Origin: Bufo bufo
Taxonomy: Eukaryota; Chordata; Amphibia; Anura; Bufonidae
Reading direction: 5' to 3'
NCBI RefSeq assembly: GCF_905171765.1
Contig: NC_053392.1
Span: 407,072,565-407,136,564, forward strand
Length of the DNA: 64,000 nucleotides
Positions 32,091 through 43,106 of the stretch are shown here, in pieces; within the stretch, counting starts at the first letter, position 1; every line of letters begins with the position of its first letter. The notes beneath the pieces are model-generated. The model did not search any database. It saw only the letters and a program-made list of their open reading frames with translations, and had not been told where the DNA came from. Both the position numbers and the translations under genes were made by a program.

Positions 32091-33415
32091 CTTCCAGCCT
32101 CCTGACACCCCTCCTGAACTCATCCTACCGACTAATATCATTTTGGCATCAATATCTGCAGACCTCTCTTCTGAAATTGCTTCAGCACAACATCTTGCCC
32201 CTACACGGACTCCCTCAGATAAGTTATTCGTTCCTGGGCACTTCCGTCTCCGGCTTTTGGGTGAGTGTCATGACTCTGTTTTATGCGACCATCCCGGTAT
32301 CGATGCCACAAAGGAACTTGTGTCGAGGTCTTTCTGGTGGCCCACGTTACAGACTTGCCAACCTCCGAGGGGAAGTCAGTGGTTTGGGTAGTGGTCGACC
32401 GATTTAGTAAAATGGTGCACTTCGTCCCTCTGATTAAGCTCCCTAATGCCAAGACTCTACCATCCTTGTTTATTGACCACAATGTACGTTTGCATGGAGT
32501 CCCCGAAAATATTGTCTCTGACAGGGGTGTGCAGTTCGTTTTTACGTTTTGGAAAGCCTTTTGTCTAAGGTGCGAAATTTCTTGATCCTTTTCGTCAGCC
32601 TTCCATCCTAAGACCAATGGGCAGACGGAACGGTTGAATCAGGCAGTTGAACAATTTCTGAGATGTTATGTGTCTGACAATCAGCATCACTGGGTGAGAT
32701 ACCTTTCGTTGGCTGAGTTTGCCATCAACAATCGGGTGAACTCGTCCACGGGGTTGTCCCCATTTTTCTGTAACCTGGGCTTACATCCTCATTTTAGTTC
32801 GAGTCCTTCAGTGTCCTCACTCAAACCGGAGGCAGATAGTTTTACTTCAGAACTGTGCACAGTCTGGGCCTAGGTTCAAACGAACCTGGAAAAGGCCCAG
32901 GAGGTTCAGAGGGAGCAAGCTGATAAGAGACACTCCAAGGGAGTTAATTTTGAGGTCGGTGACAAGGTGTGGCTGTCCACCAAGAATCTTTCCTTGAAAG
33001 GGGTTTCCAGAAAGTTTGCGCCGCGTTTCGTTGGACCCTATGAGATTATTGATATTATTAATCCCGTGTCTTTTAGATTGAAACTACCTGACTCCCTTCG
33101 CATCCACAATGTATTTCATAAATCACTGCTAAAGAGATACATTTCACCCGTGGTACCTTCACAGGGACCTCCTTCTCCTATGGAGGTAAAGGGCCAAGAT
33201 GAATTTGTCATCTCTAAGATTATTGACATCAGGAGGGTTCAGAACTCTTTACAGAACTTGGTCCATTGGAAGGGTTTCGGATCTGAGCAGAGGTCCTGGG
33301 TACCAGTGCATAGGATGCATGCGACCAATTTGATAAAAAAATTCCACCGTGAACACCCGGAGAAGTCGCTCCCATGCTCCTTGGGTCCAGAGGCCCCTTG
33401 TGAAAGGGTGGGTAC
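32091..33415 (+). pseudogene. pol: Gypsy integrase with C-terminal chromodomain
   Basis: The HHCC finger begins (GECHDSVLCDHPGIDATKEL, RSFWWPTL) but is cut by a deletion near 32360. The core resumes at VTDLPTSEGKSVVWVVVDRF with its first Asp, then IVSDRGVQF with the second Asp and FHPKTNGQTERLNQ with the Glu, broken by stops at 32583 and 32872. The C-terminal barrel includes VGDKVWLSTKNLSL, KFAPRFVGPYEI and HNVFHKSLLKRY. A chromodomain follows at about 33195..33360 (FVISKIIDIRRVQNSLQNLV, HWKGFG), which in chromoviruses steers insertion to modified chromatin. Confidence 0.92.
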
Positions 33416-34183
33416 TGTCACAGGGCACCGGCGGCATGCTTCTCCTCTCCTGCGCCGCTGGCGTCCTGTGATGACACGGCGGCAGATACGCTCGCCGTGT
33501 CATTCTGTAGGGCCTAGCGGGGAGCCGCTCGGCGTCTTGGTTGCCGGGGTAACGGGGGTGGAGCGCGCTCGGCTGTACGCTTCCTCTCTGTGTGGCCAGA
33601 GTCCCCCGTTCCCTTAGTTACGCTCAAGGGGGCTGAGCACCGAGCTGGCCACTCGGCGCTCGGCTACACACAGGGGGGAGGTCATGTGGCACTGGCCATG
33701 TCACATGACCCCTGCTCTTCACTATATAAACAGGCAACCTGCTAGCCACAGGTTGCCTGTGATTAATTGTCCAAGGCTATTTGTGACTGTGTACCCTGTG
33801 CTATTTGGATTTTGACCCGTGCCTGGTTTTGACCCACTACTGCTTGCTCCTTAGTTCCTGACATGACCTCTTGGCTTGACCTTCAGCTTGTGACCTGACC
33901 TGTTCTTGTTCATTCCTCTGGTACTTATTTACTCTCCTGGTATTTGACCTCTGCTTCTGCTGACTATTCGCTACTTCGTCGCTCTCTTGGTATTGACTCG
34001 GTCCATTCACTATCCGTTGCTTGTCTTGTCTGTCCTCCCAGCACGTATTATAAGCTAGGGACTGCCGTCCAGTTGTCCCCTGTCATCAGGACTTGCGAGG
34101 CAAGTAGGCAGGGCCAGGGGTGAGGGTGGAGCACAGTGTTCACTAGCCTTCCCCCCTGTGTGTGCGTGAACGCAACCGTGACA
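33416..34183 (+). repeat. Gypsy 3' LTR
   Basis: 768 bp, TGTCACAGGGC to CCGTGACA, directly after a GAAAGGGTGGG purine tract. Same sequence as the 5' LTR, including TATAAACAGG and the CCTGACTTGACC-type pyrimidine-rich part, with some substitutions and indels. Confidence 0.93.
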
Positions 34184-34188
34184 AAAAT

Positions 34189-34660
34189 ATATTTGTTTTC
34201 ACTTATAATTTTTCTATCTCTGGCCCTGACACAGAAGGTTATTGCACAGATGTCACATGTCACTGCAGACACCCTTCTATAGTAAAGTATGGAAAAAATA
34301 TACTAGTTTTCACTTATTTTTTTTATCTCTGGCCCTGACACACAGAAGGTATTGCACAGATGTCACAAGTCATTGCAGACACCCTTCTATAGGTAACGTA
34401 CATAAAAGTATGGAAAAATAATTCTAGTTTTCACTTATATTTTTTCTATCTCTGGCCCTGACACACAGAAGGTATTGCACAGATGTCACATGTCACTGCA
34501 GACACCCTTCTATAGAAAAAGTATGGCAAAAATATACTAGTTTTCACTTATATTTTTTCTATCTCTGGCCCTGACACACAGAAGGTATTGCGCAGATGTC
34601 ACAAGTCACTGCAGACACCCTCTATAGAAAAAGTATGGAAAAGTATGAAAAAAAAAAATG
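34189..34660. repeat. About 115-bp tandem array, right part
   Basis: About four further units with GGCCCTGACACACAGAAGG and TTGCACAGATGTCAC, continuing the array cut at 27467. Units vary by short indels in the A-rich part. Confidence 0.9.
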
Positions 34661-35071
34661 ATGGCTATATTATATTGCTGCCACCACACACAATAGTCCT
34701 TAAAAGGACTTTTGGGTCTTTGAAATGTTTTTCAACTAAATAGATTGCGACCACACTCCCTACACTAACTGTCCCTTCCTGCCTAATAATCAGCCGAACA
34801 CGCGCCATCGGGTGCTATATAGCACCCGATTGCGTGTTCCGACTAGCCATTCAGTGTAATGCCAGTAACCAACAAGGCTGCAGTATTACAGTGATGGCAG
34901 TACTTACCTGCACGTTTATTGGCTGCATAGCAGCCTTGAATCGTGCAGGGGGGGAGACTCGAGCATGGCTCTCGAGCAAATGCGGTACTCAGCTGAGTAC
35001 CGCCATGTGCCGAGCATAGCGATGCTCTCGCCGAACAGCTGTTCAGCCGAGCATGCTCGCTCAACACTAAT
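34661..35071. mobile_element. Right end of a hAT-type non-autonomous element
   Basis: Contains short hairpins (for example around TCGGGTGCTATATAGCACCCGA near 34810, and GCTCTCGCCGAACAGCTGTTC) and ends with CATGCTCGCTCAACACTA, a hAT terminus like those at 27280 and 18771. The tandem array 27281..34660 is probably the body of this element. Its left end was not found. Confidence 0.55.
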
Positions 35072-35299
35072 AGTAATGTAAACAAACTATAAGGCTTAGG
35101 TGGTATGGGCTCCTAACGGAGCATATAAAGGGGGAGGGGGGATTACACATGAAATAGCCTGATCGAGTAATATCAGATATATAGTAGAAAAACTGTATCT
35201 GACAAAATAAGGCGAACAGCAGAGAACTAACGGCACCTCAGGTAGAACTCATTTGGGTTGTAATAAAATATCAGGGTGCAACGTCCCTTGGTGGGTTTC

Positions 35300-36324
35300 T
35301 CCTGGCGTTCAGTGATTTCAGCTTTTTAGCTACTTCTCATGAGGGGGATGGTGGAAGCTGAGGGAAAGGGTCTCCTTCTGACAGTGGCATACATGAAGGA
35401 ATCCCCATTGGTGGTAGATGAAGAGAGTCCGAAACAGATGGGAGGTCCTCCGGTGCCCTAACAGTCAGTCTTTTGTTGCCCTGGATGATGAGGAGGCCAA
35501 ATGGAAAAAGGCACCTATACGGGATCCCCTCCGATCTGAGCTTATCTTTAAGGGGTTTTAGGAGTCTCCTTTTCTACAGAGTGGAGGGCGCCAAATCCTG
35601 AAATATTTGCACATTTGAGCCATCAAGTTGGATTTCACCAAGCTCTCTAGCTTTGGCTAATATGACCGCCGTGTCGCAAAACGACAGGAGACCACAATGA
35701 TGTCTCTGGGTGATTCATTAGGTGGCGGTTTAGAACACAGGGCTCTGAGCTCTTTCAATAATAATGGTGTCTGCTCTTTCTTCCCCCAATAGTACAGCAA
35801 ATATTTGGATTCTGAAGTTTTTCCTGCGGCTTCTGTTCTCTTGGTCCTCTAACAAGAGCATGGATTAACTGATGCGGGCTGAGAGTGCCACTAGGATGTC
35901 TTTAACTGCCATATCAAAGGCCACTAGAGCCTGATGGGAGCTTTCCAGGGTTTCTACCCTATCCCCTATCTGTTTTAATCTCCGCTATGTCTGATGCAAT
36001 CAGGGCTAATACTCTTTTAAGGGCTCTTTGTACGAAGTCCCGGGTGATAGCGAAGGACTCACCCGCTTCTGCAATCTCCGGAGCGCTGTCCGCATCTGAG
36101 ACGTCACCGAGCTGCTCCCCATCTTGCTGTGCCAGCGCCATCTTTGACATCTGCACTGCGGGTTTAGCCATCTGCTTCTGGAGGTATTTCTCCATATCAG
36201 CTTGTGAGTGCTGTGCCTGTGGAGTGCAGCTCGCGTCCTGGTGCTTGTGTCTGCCTTGTGCTCTCTTCAAGCGTCCGCCATTGAGCTCTGTCAGGCTCCG
36301 CCCCACTGCTTTTGTCTTTAACAC
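35300..36324 (-). pseudogene. L1/Tx1-type LINE ORF1 remnant
   Basis: Minus-strand open frame 36324..35959 begins with a basic head and a helix with heptads (MEKYLQKQMAKPAVQMSKMA, then FAITRDFVQRALKRVLALI). Beyond it, frameshifted text gives QENRSRRKNFRIQIF, matching the ENRSRRNN-RI-G word at the end of the L1 ORF1 coiled coil. Then come RDIIVVSCRF-, VILAKARELGEIQLDG- and VQIFQDLAPSTL-KRRLLKPL-like stretches of the RRM and C-terminal domain. ORF1p is the RNA chaperone of L1. No ORF2 is present. Confidence 0.8.
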
Positions 36325-37624
36325 ACAAACATAGGAACTGTATTGAGGTTGTTTGCAGGTTTAGCTGTATAAACATATAAGCTATAGTAGCAACCTAGGA
36401 CAGATCTTAGCTGGGCAGCTACAGGTGTACATAGCTTTTAAATGTATTTTATTGATGCTCAGAGGTACATATATCACTTTTTCCCTTTTGCTTCTTTATT
36501 TTATTTTATACATTAACCTCACCTTGAACAGAGTCTGTGTTTTTGAGCACCAAAGTGGGCGTTTAAAAACCTTGTTTGGTCTTTTGTATGTAGGACATTA
36601 TACCTCAGGAAAAGGGCAGTCTGCCCTCAAAACACTTTATTTGTCTAGTAAATAAAGATACTTTAATTTACCATCCCCTGGGCCTCCTACGAATCGTCTA
36701 GAATAGCTCCAGGGACAGCAGCGCTGCACAAATTTGACTGCACATGTTAAATAAAAAACATCATCAAAATAAAAAAAAAATTATGTTTTTCTGTTGGTAC
36801 GTTTCATTTAAAAATTCTATAGAACTGCTAAACGTCACACTTCAGGAGAAATTTACTAAGTGATGTGTCTAGACCAGTGATTACTAACCCCCGGCACTCC
36901 AGCTCTGGTGATACTACGACTCCCTACATGCTCCATTCATTTCTATAGAGTTCTGGGGAAAGCCAAGCAAGTGTACATCTTGGAAGTTGTAGTTTTACCA
37001 CAGCAGTGGTTTACCACAGAAGTTAGCCATCACAGGTGTTCTTTCCTCCTTATGTGTGAAGGTACATAGCTTGACAGACAGCTAAACCTTATCCCGGCAA
37101 TGAATTGACAATGGAGTAACGTCCAACTTTATCTTTATTTCAAGGTTATAATCAGTATGCGGTAAAACAGCGATGCTACCGTGAGCTTAGATGTAGAGGA
37201 TGACTCAAGAGACTTCCAAGCCATGTGCTATCCTCATGCAGTGATGACTGTGAATTAAGAAAATGGCTGCTATGTGCAGGGATGATGATGTCACTAAGAT
37301 ATGGAAGCTGAAGTAGACCAAACTTGTAATGTGAATAGCTGCAATTGTAAGTAAAACAGCCACTAGATGGTGCTGTTACAAAATCAACTGAGAATGATAC
37401 AGAAAATATATTAACTATGTATGAAAGTTATGCATAATTTAACAATAAACTTGCTGAAGGCATGACAACAGGTCTAGACCTTCCTTATAATGCACAAAAA
37501 TTCTGTGCATAATGTCACATCAAGTTTTAGACCTATTTATGTAGCAAATGTGCCAAAAACAAGAATCCACTGGTATATACAATGTTATCTGCCAGGTAAA
37601 ACCAGATAGTAACACATAGTGGGA
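36325..37624. other. Noncoding interval with possible Penelope/LINE tail and degenerate MITE
   Basis: No gene. Around 36590..36640 the words CCTCAGGAAAAGGGCAGTC, CTGCCCTCAAAAC and AATAAAG recall retroelement 3' tails in frogs. 36885..37055 has CCAGTG...CTACGACTCCC and AAGTTGTAGTTTTACCACAG, a degenerate relative of the small hAT MITE at 55185..55321. The remainder looks unique and AT-rich. Confidence 0.4.
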
Positions 37625-37765
37625 GTTTTATCAAACTGGTGTAAAGTAGAACTAGCTTAGTTGCCAATTAGATTCCACCTTTCATTTTACAAAGGAGCTG
37701 GTAAAAATGAAAGGTGGAATCTGACTGGTTGCTGTGGGCTACTTTACACCAGTTTGATAAATGAC
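37625..37765. mobile_element. Short palindromic MITE
   Basis: Inverse arms TTTTATCAAACTGGTGTAAAG and its complement near 37745, plus inner arms ATTCCACCTTTCATTTT. About 140 bp in total, forming a near-complete hairpin with a loop near 37690. Flanks were not resolved. Confidence 0.75.
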
Positions 37766-38035
37766 CCACATTATTTTTTCTATTCTGCTTTTATTTTCTG
37801 CTTACAGATTTTTTAATATGATTACAGGGGCTGCCATCTTGCCTGAGTTCTTAACAGCACTTAGAAAGCATTAAGAAAATTGCTTTAAGGCATCCACATG
37901 GGCCACAGACACAATGGTCTGGAGGGAACCTCATTGTCTTCTATGGGAGAATTGCCTAGGCATGCTCTGTGACTTATGCATACGTCATTGTACAAGGAAA
38001 GAATAGATAAGCTATATCTAATCCGTTTATTATCC

Positions 38036-38440
38036 ACACACACACACACACACTCAATATTTATTTGTTTTATTATCTTTTTTTTTTTTTGGAGGGGTAT
38101 TGAATTTAATGAAACCAACATATAGGTGATCAGTACACCAATAAACAGGGTAGGGCAATAATTTACCTGTGAGTGATAACATTATATTAAGGGTCAGACG
38201 TGGGTCTCAATCATCTATTTTCGCTTATTGTATCACAGTTGTAATTTTTTATTTTTTTGAGGGGTTGTTCAATTTAATTAAATCAGCATATAGGTGAACA
38301 GTACACCAATACACAGGTAGGGCAACAATTTATCTGAGTGTTAATGTGAAATTAAGCATCAGGCTTCAATCTTCCTTTTCCGTTTATTGTATCTCCACAC
38401 TGTTATAATTACATTTTTTGGGGGGACTTGTTCAAATTAA
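38036..38440. repeat. CA repeat plus about 170-bp tandem repeat
   Basis: An (AC)n run at 38036..38053 precedes units sharing AACATATAGGTGA/GCATATAGGTGAACAGTACACCAAT at about 38118 and 38288, with a third partial start at 38431 (TTCAAATTAA). The period is about 165..170 bp. Function unknown; such arrays lie inside hAT elements elsewhere in this window. Confidence 0.75.
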
Positions 38441-39130
38441 CCCCTTAAGGACGCAGCCCTATTACACCTTAAAGACCCGGCCATTCTTTGCAAATCTGAC
38501 TAATGTCACTTTAAGTGGTGATAACTTTAAAACGCTTTGACTTATCCAGGCCATTCTGAGTGTTTTTTCGTCACATATTGTACTTCATGAGACTGGTAAA
38601 ATGAAGTAAAAAAAATAAATTTACCAAACATTTGTAAAAAATTGCAAATTTCCAAGTTTCAATTTCTCTACTTCTATAATACATAGTAATACCTCCAAAA
38701 ATAGTTATTACTTTACATTCCCCATATGTTTACTTCACGTTTGCATCATTTTGGGAATGATATTTTATTTTTTGGGGATGTTACAAGGCTTAGAATTTTA
38801 GAAGCAAATCTTGAAATTTTTCTGAAATTTTCAAAAAAACTATTTTTAGGGATCAGTTCAGGTCTGAAGTCACTTTGCAAGGCTTACATAATAGAAACCA
38901 CCCAAAAATGACCCCATTCTATAAACTACACCCCTCAAGATATTCAAAACAGATTTTACAAACTTTGTTAACCCTTTAGGTGTTCCACAAGAATTTATGG
39001 AAAATAGAGATATAATTTCAAAATTTCACTTTTTGGCAGATTTTCCATTTTAATTTTTTCCAGTTACAAAGCAAGGGTTAACAGCCAAACCAAACTCAAT
39101 ATTTATGTAGTGTACAGAAACACCCTATAT
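38441..39130. mobile_element. TTAA-type noncoding element, right end missing
   Basis: Starts with CCCCTTAAGGACGCAGCCCT after TTAA (38437..38440). AT-rich body with GTCACTTTAAGTGGTGATAA. No coding sequence and no clear right terminus before the sequence changes at about 39130..39240. I infer a truncated TTAA-flanked MITE. Confidence 0.55.
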
Positions 39131-39255
39131 GTGGTCATAAACCGCTGTACGGGCACACGACAGGGCGCAGAAGGAAAGGAATGCCAATACGGTTTTTGTA
39201 AGGCAGATTTTGCTGGGAGGAGTATGCCAAAGTCGAACAACTGTACAGATAAAAA

Positions 39256-39424
39256 AAAAAAAAAAAACTAATATTTGTTTTTTAGAATTTTCGTAATATT
39301 CTAAAACAAGAATATATAGCAATATAGTGGAAAAAAACGAATGTAGAACAATTTCGCTAATATAGTGCTATAATCTTTTTTTTTTTTTTTATAGTTGTCA
39401 TTTTTTTTCCAATCTGAACTTCAG
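39256..39424. repeat. Scrap of the AT-rich ATATTCG hAT family
   Basis: Contains AACAAGAATATATAGCAATA and CTAATATAGTGCTATAATC words in the same order as in 52010..52120, then TTCCAATCTGAACTTCAGA. It adjoins the 3' end of the Penelope element. Confidence 0.75.
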
Positions 39425-39761
39425 ATACATGTTCCAAGAATAAACATCCAGTATGTCTCTCTACTAAAAAGTTTCTGTCTACGATCTCCCCCTCTGATTT
39501 TATACATAGGCAAAAGGCATGCCCACTTGATTGAATGATCCCCACCACCTAGAATCAGCATCTGATGGCTGGTCAAACTTTGACAGAGGGGAAATTCAGT
39601 CAAGTGGAACGGAGACTCAATACTGATGAAAAATATATCATTTATATTGTAGGGTTAAATCATGCTTTCTATTCAACCCCTTAGGTATACATGTTCCAAG
39701 AATAAACATCCAGTATGTCTCTCTACTAAAAAGTTTCTGTCTACGATCTCCCCCTCTGATT
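39425..39761. repeat. 75-bp direct repeats at the Penelope 3' end
   Basis: 39425..39499 and 39687..39761 are identical over 75 bp and exactly 262 bp apart. The right copy lies in the coding end. The left copy lies beyond the stop codon. Confidence 0.95.
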
Positions 39762-40585
39762 GGTGTGGTAACTCTTTCAATACCCTGCACAAAAAACGCA
39801 GAGCTATCGCCTTTATGGACTATCGCAAAGTGTGAAGTGGCTGCTGATTATATTTTGCGTTGAAATATGCGGGATATAACTTAAGTGTTTGCGAATTCTT
39901 ATTTTGAGCTGGTTCGTAGTACATCCCACATATTGCAACGCGCAAATTCGACAAGTAATGACATATACAACATATTCTGTATTGCAATTAATATATTGTT
40001 GCAGTTCATGTGTACTGCCATTTGATGTGGATACAATGTTTTTACTGACTGACATATGAGAACAGCAAATACACTTTTTGCTATCACATTTGAAATTGCC
40101 CTTTGTGGTCAACCAAACTGGTTCACAGATAGCGTTCTCCGAAAATAAGCTGGGACTTACTTTTTGTCCAATAGTCGGTGCTTTCTTCGCTATGCATTTA
40201 ATACCTGCCTCTGCAATATCTCCCCTGCCCTCATCAAAACCGATGACTGGGAAATGTTTATGCAAAATGTTGCAGATAAGGGGATATTCGGCACTATAAT
40301 TTGTGACAAAAGTCACAGGTTCACACAAATTTTGAACACAAAATTGATCACATTTTCGTCTCTTATATTTATTCTTATGGATTTGCTTCCTACTCTTGGT
40401 TCGAGTAAACACAAGAGAATTTCTATCCACGATTATCGCATGTTCTCTCGCCTTGCGAATATTTTCCATCGAATGTCCCCTAATCTGCAACCTTGCTGAA
40501 ATGTCAGAGGCTTCGCTCAAAAACAAATCCAGGGTGAAACAGTTATGTCGAGCCCTCAACATTTCCCCTCTGGGGATATTTTTGG
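39638..40585 (-). pseudogene. Penelope GIY-YIG endonuclease region
   Basis: Frame 40562..39813 carries the Cys-rich linker CDSKKCICCSHM and the endonuclease core YVVYVITCRICALQYVGCTT, where GIY-YIG has become VVY-YVG, followed by KIRIRKHLS. A further shift leads to the C-terminal RGGDRRQKLFSRETYWMFIL word and a TGA at 39638. The enzyme would nick target DNA for insertion. Confidence 0.88.
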
Positions 40586-41891
40586 CTACATGGGGCGGAT
40601 TGCATGGAGCAAGGTATTGCCTGCGGTGGTTTTACGATGTGTGCAGGTATTAACCCTATGGTTCCCTTGATCACCCCACAATGAGAGATCCAAGAATACA
40701 ATCACTGAGGAGGAGAAATCACTGACCATAATGAGTTTAGTGGAGGGGACACAGTTGTTCAAATACTCCACAAATAGCATCAATTCTTTAACATCACCCT
40801 GCCATACCCACAACATGTCATCAATAAAGCGCCTATACCATTTCATGGAAATCGAATATGGGTTACTGTCCGAAAATAAAAAACAATTTTCCCACCACGC
40901 CATAATAAAAACATTGACCACAGAGGGTGAAAATTTCGCACCCATTGAAACTCCGGATATTTGTAAATTATATGTACCATTAAACATAAAAATTATGTTT
41001 AAGTAAAAAATCTATACAAATAAAATCACGGAGTTCCAGGGTGTAATTGCTATACATATCCAGAAACCATATTAAAGCTGAAATAGCCAAGTGGTGTGGA
41101 ATGTTGGTATATAATGAATTAATATCGGCAGTAACCCATATATACTCTTTTTGCCATGTGAATTGATGGAAATTCTGGAGAACGCTACATGTGTCTTTAA
41201 GATAACCCGGTATAAGAGGCACAAGGGGTTGCAGCAGGGAATCGACCCATTCCGAAAGTCGTTCCGAATAAGAACCTATTCCTGCCACAATTGGTCTTAA
41301 AGGTGGAGGAAAGCCCTCCTTGTGCACTTTAGGGAGAGCATGGAATATAGGTGTGCTCGGGTGTTCCACGTATATAAATTCTTTCTCATTTTCAGACAGG
41401 ATACCCAAGCACACTCCTTTCTGAAGGATGTTGTTTAACTTGGACTGATATTGTGGGAGGGGGTTGGTTGCCAGTGATGAATACAAATTTGTATCTCTCA
41501 ACATATTATCGATTTGCATTCTGTAAACCTCACTGTCCAGCAACACCACTGCTCCCCCCTTATCAGCCCTACGAACAACGACATCCCTCATATTCGATAA
41601 CTTAGTGAGAGCTATGTGTTCCTCTTTAGATAAATTCTTATAGTGACTATTACGTCTAATATGGTTTTGCAAGGAACAAAGATCTTTCTCCACTAATTCT
41701 TGGAATCTATCGAGAGCCAAGGATCTAGATTGAATAGGATAAAAATCGTTATTGGAGGTTTTAAAACTTGCAGAAGAATTCTGCAAAGGTATATTATCTG
41801 GCTCTCGATACATTCCCTGTAGTGAGGAGATCTGAACAAGTTCAGAGAAATCAAACGCATTATGATTAAGTGATATATCAGTGTCCAGCAT
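40586..41891 (-). pseudogene. Penelope reverse transcriptase
   Basis: Two frames (41891..40980 and 40987..40586) together cover the RT. The first has VVVRRADKGGAVVLLD, FHALPKVHKEGFPPPLRPIV and WVTADINSLYTNIPH. The second has GVSMGAKFSPSVVNVFI and the catalytic RFIDDM box. PKVHK, RPIV-G and SLYTNIP are hallmarks of Penelope RTs, which are related to telomerase. A shift at about 40984 separates the two frames. Confidence 0.9.
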
Positions 41892-42521
41892 TATCTCCCC
41901 AACTGGGGTATCACCAGAAGCCAGTGAATCTTCGGTAACTCAATCTTTATCAATGAAGGCAAAATGCTTTCTTAGGGTCAGGTTTCTTGCCAAGCGGTTC
42001 ACATCTATAATAGTACGATAGAGGTCAAAATGGCAGGACGGAGAAAAAGAAAGACCTTTACATAATACTTGTTCCTGTACTGATGAAATAATTTTAGATG
42101 AAAGGTTAATTACCTGTATGTCCTCAGTTGCTATTTTCGGCGAGCAGGATACCGTCTGTCTTTTGTGATGCTTTCTCCCCGCCCTGCGTTTTTTGCCTGC
42201 ATCTTATGATTTATATTCTCCTTAGCCGCTGGACCCTGACCCATGGAATTTCCTCCCACAGAGAAATCGGAGGCTCCCCGATCTTCCACAGAATCAGGAA
42301 CCGAATCATGTGAATCCGCTTTAATCGAACTAAAAGATACCCTGGAATCTCGCTTATTCCTAGATCGATTTAACCTTTTCAGAATGGATCGGGGAGTGCC
42401 CTATTTACTGTTAGACCACGTATACACTGTGTTGGTACTATAGTCCAAAAGATCATGATTGAATTTACCCTGTTTAAAGTCCATAAGGCTCTTCTCCAAT
42501 TCATTAAGGTTCTCCTCAATT

Positions 42522-43106
42522 TCAAATCGATACTGATGAACTTACAGTAGGGTCGAATTCATAACATGAAATGCCTTCTTGTAGTGTTTTTATTTCATCA
42601 TGAATTTCCTTAAGTGCGGTTTCTTTATAAGCGACAATAAGCCGCATCAGCTGAAATGAGCACTTCGTAAGAATATCATGCCACTGTGTAATAAAAACAT
42701 CGGAATATGCAGTGGTGGGTTTCTTTTTTATACGTAAACCTCGAGGTATCATACTTTTATCAAGGTACCTTTTCAAAGAGGTCAAGTCCCACCACGTATG
42801 TAATTCCTTAGTGAGAAGTCTCTCCAATGATGTCATTTTGATTTTTAGATCCATCTCGCCTTGTTCAGGCTTGTCAGGTGTGTTGAAAATGTTATCCATT
42901 TTTCTCAGCCGATCCTCATGCTCTTCCACGGATCGTAATGCTGCAGACATTCCGATATTACACCCAGGATCGAGGAAGCAGAATATATGATATAGTAGCA
43001 ACGGTGAAGGGAGTGCACGCTGTCCAGGATACTTGAAAGTGAGATGAAAAGAAAAACGGTCAATGGATATAAATTTTACAGCAGGCCAGAGGACTACAGG
43101 CCCCAA
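42522..43106 (-). pseudogene. Penelope N-terminal region
   Basis: Within this open frame, from about 42950 downwards, the text includes MTSLERLLTKELHTWWDLTS, LKRYLDKSMIPRGLRIKKKP and a charged helix. The WWD-L..Y....IPRGLRI pattern is the standard N-terminal word of Penelope proteins before RT. The first roughly 50 residues of the frame are probably upstream noncoding sequence. Linked to the RT part by 42521..41892, which is frameshifted. Confidence 0.7.

Larger units (their letters stand above)
27468..34188 (+). mobile_element. Gypsy chromovirus with LTRs and 5-bp target duplication
   Basis: Flanked by AAAAT at 27468..27472 and 34184..34188. LTRs at 27473..28210 and 33416..34183 are clearly the same sequence. 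Internal order is gag, zinc knuckle, protease, RT, RNase H, integrase, chromodomain, the usual vertebrate chromovirus order. It entered a tandem array, and a hAT MITE (30045..31297) later entered its RT. Frameshifts, stops and an integrase deletion make it inactive. Confidence 0.95.

Noticed and set aside
33195..33360. Host chromodomain protein exon
   Set aside because: Contiguous with Gypsy integrase and immediately followed by polypurine tract and LTR.
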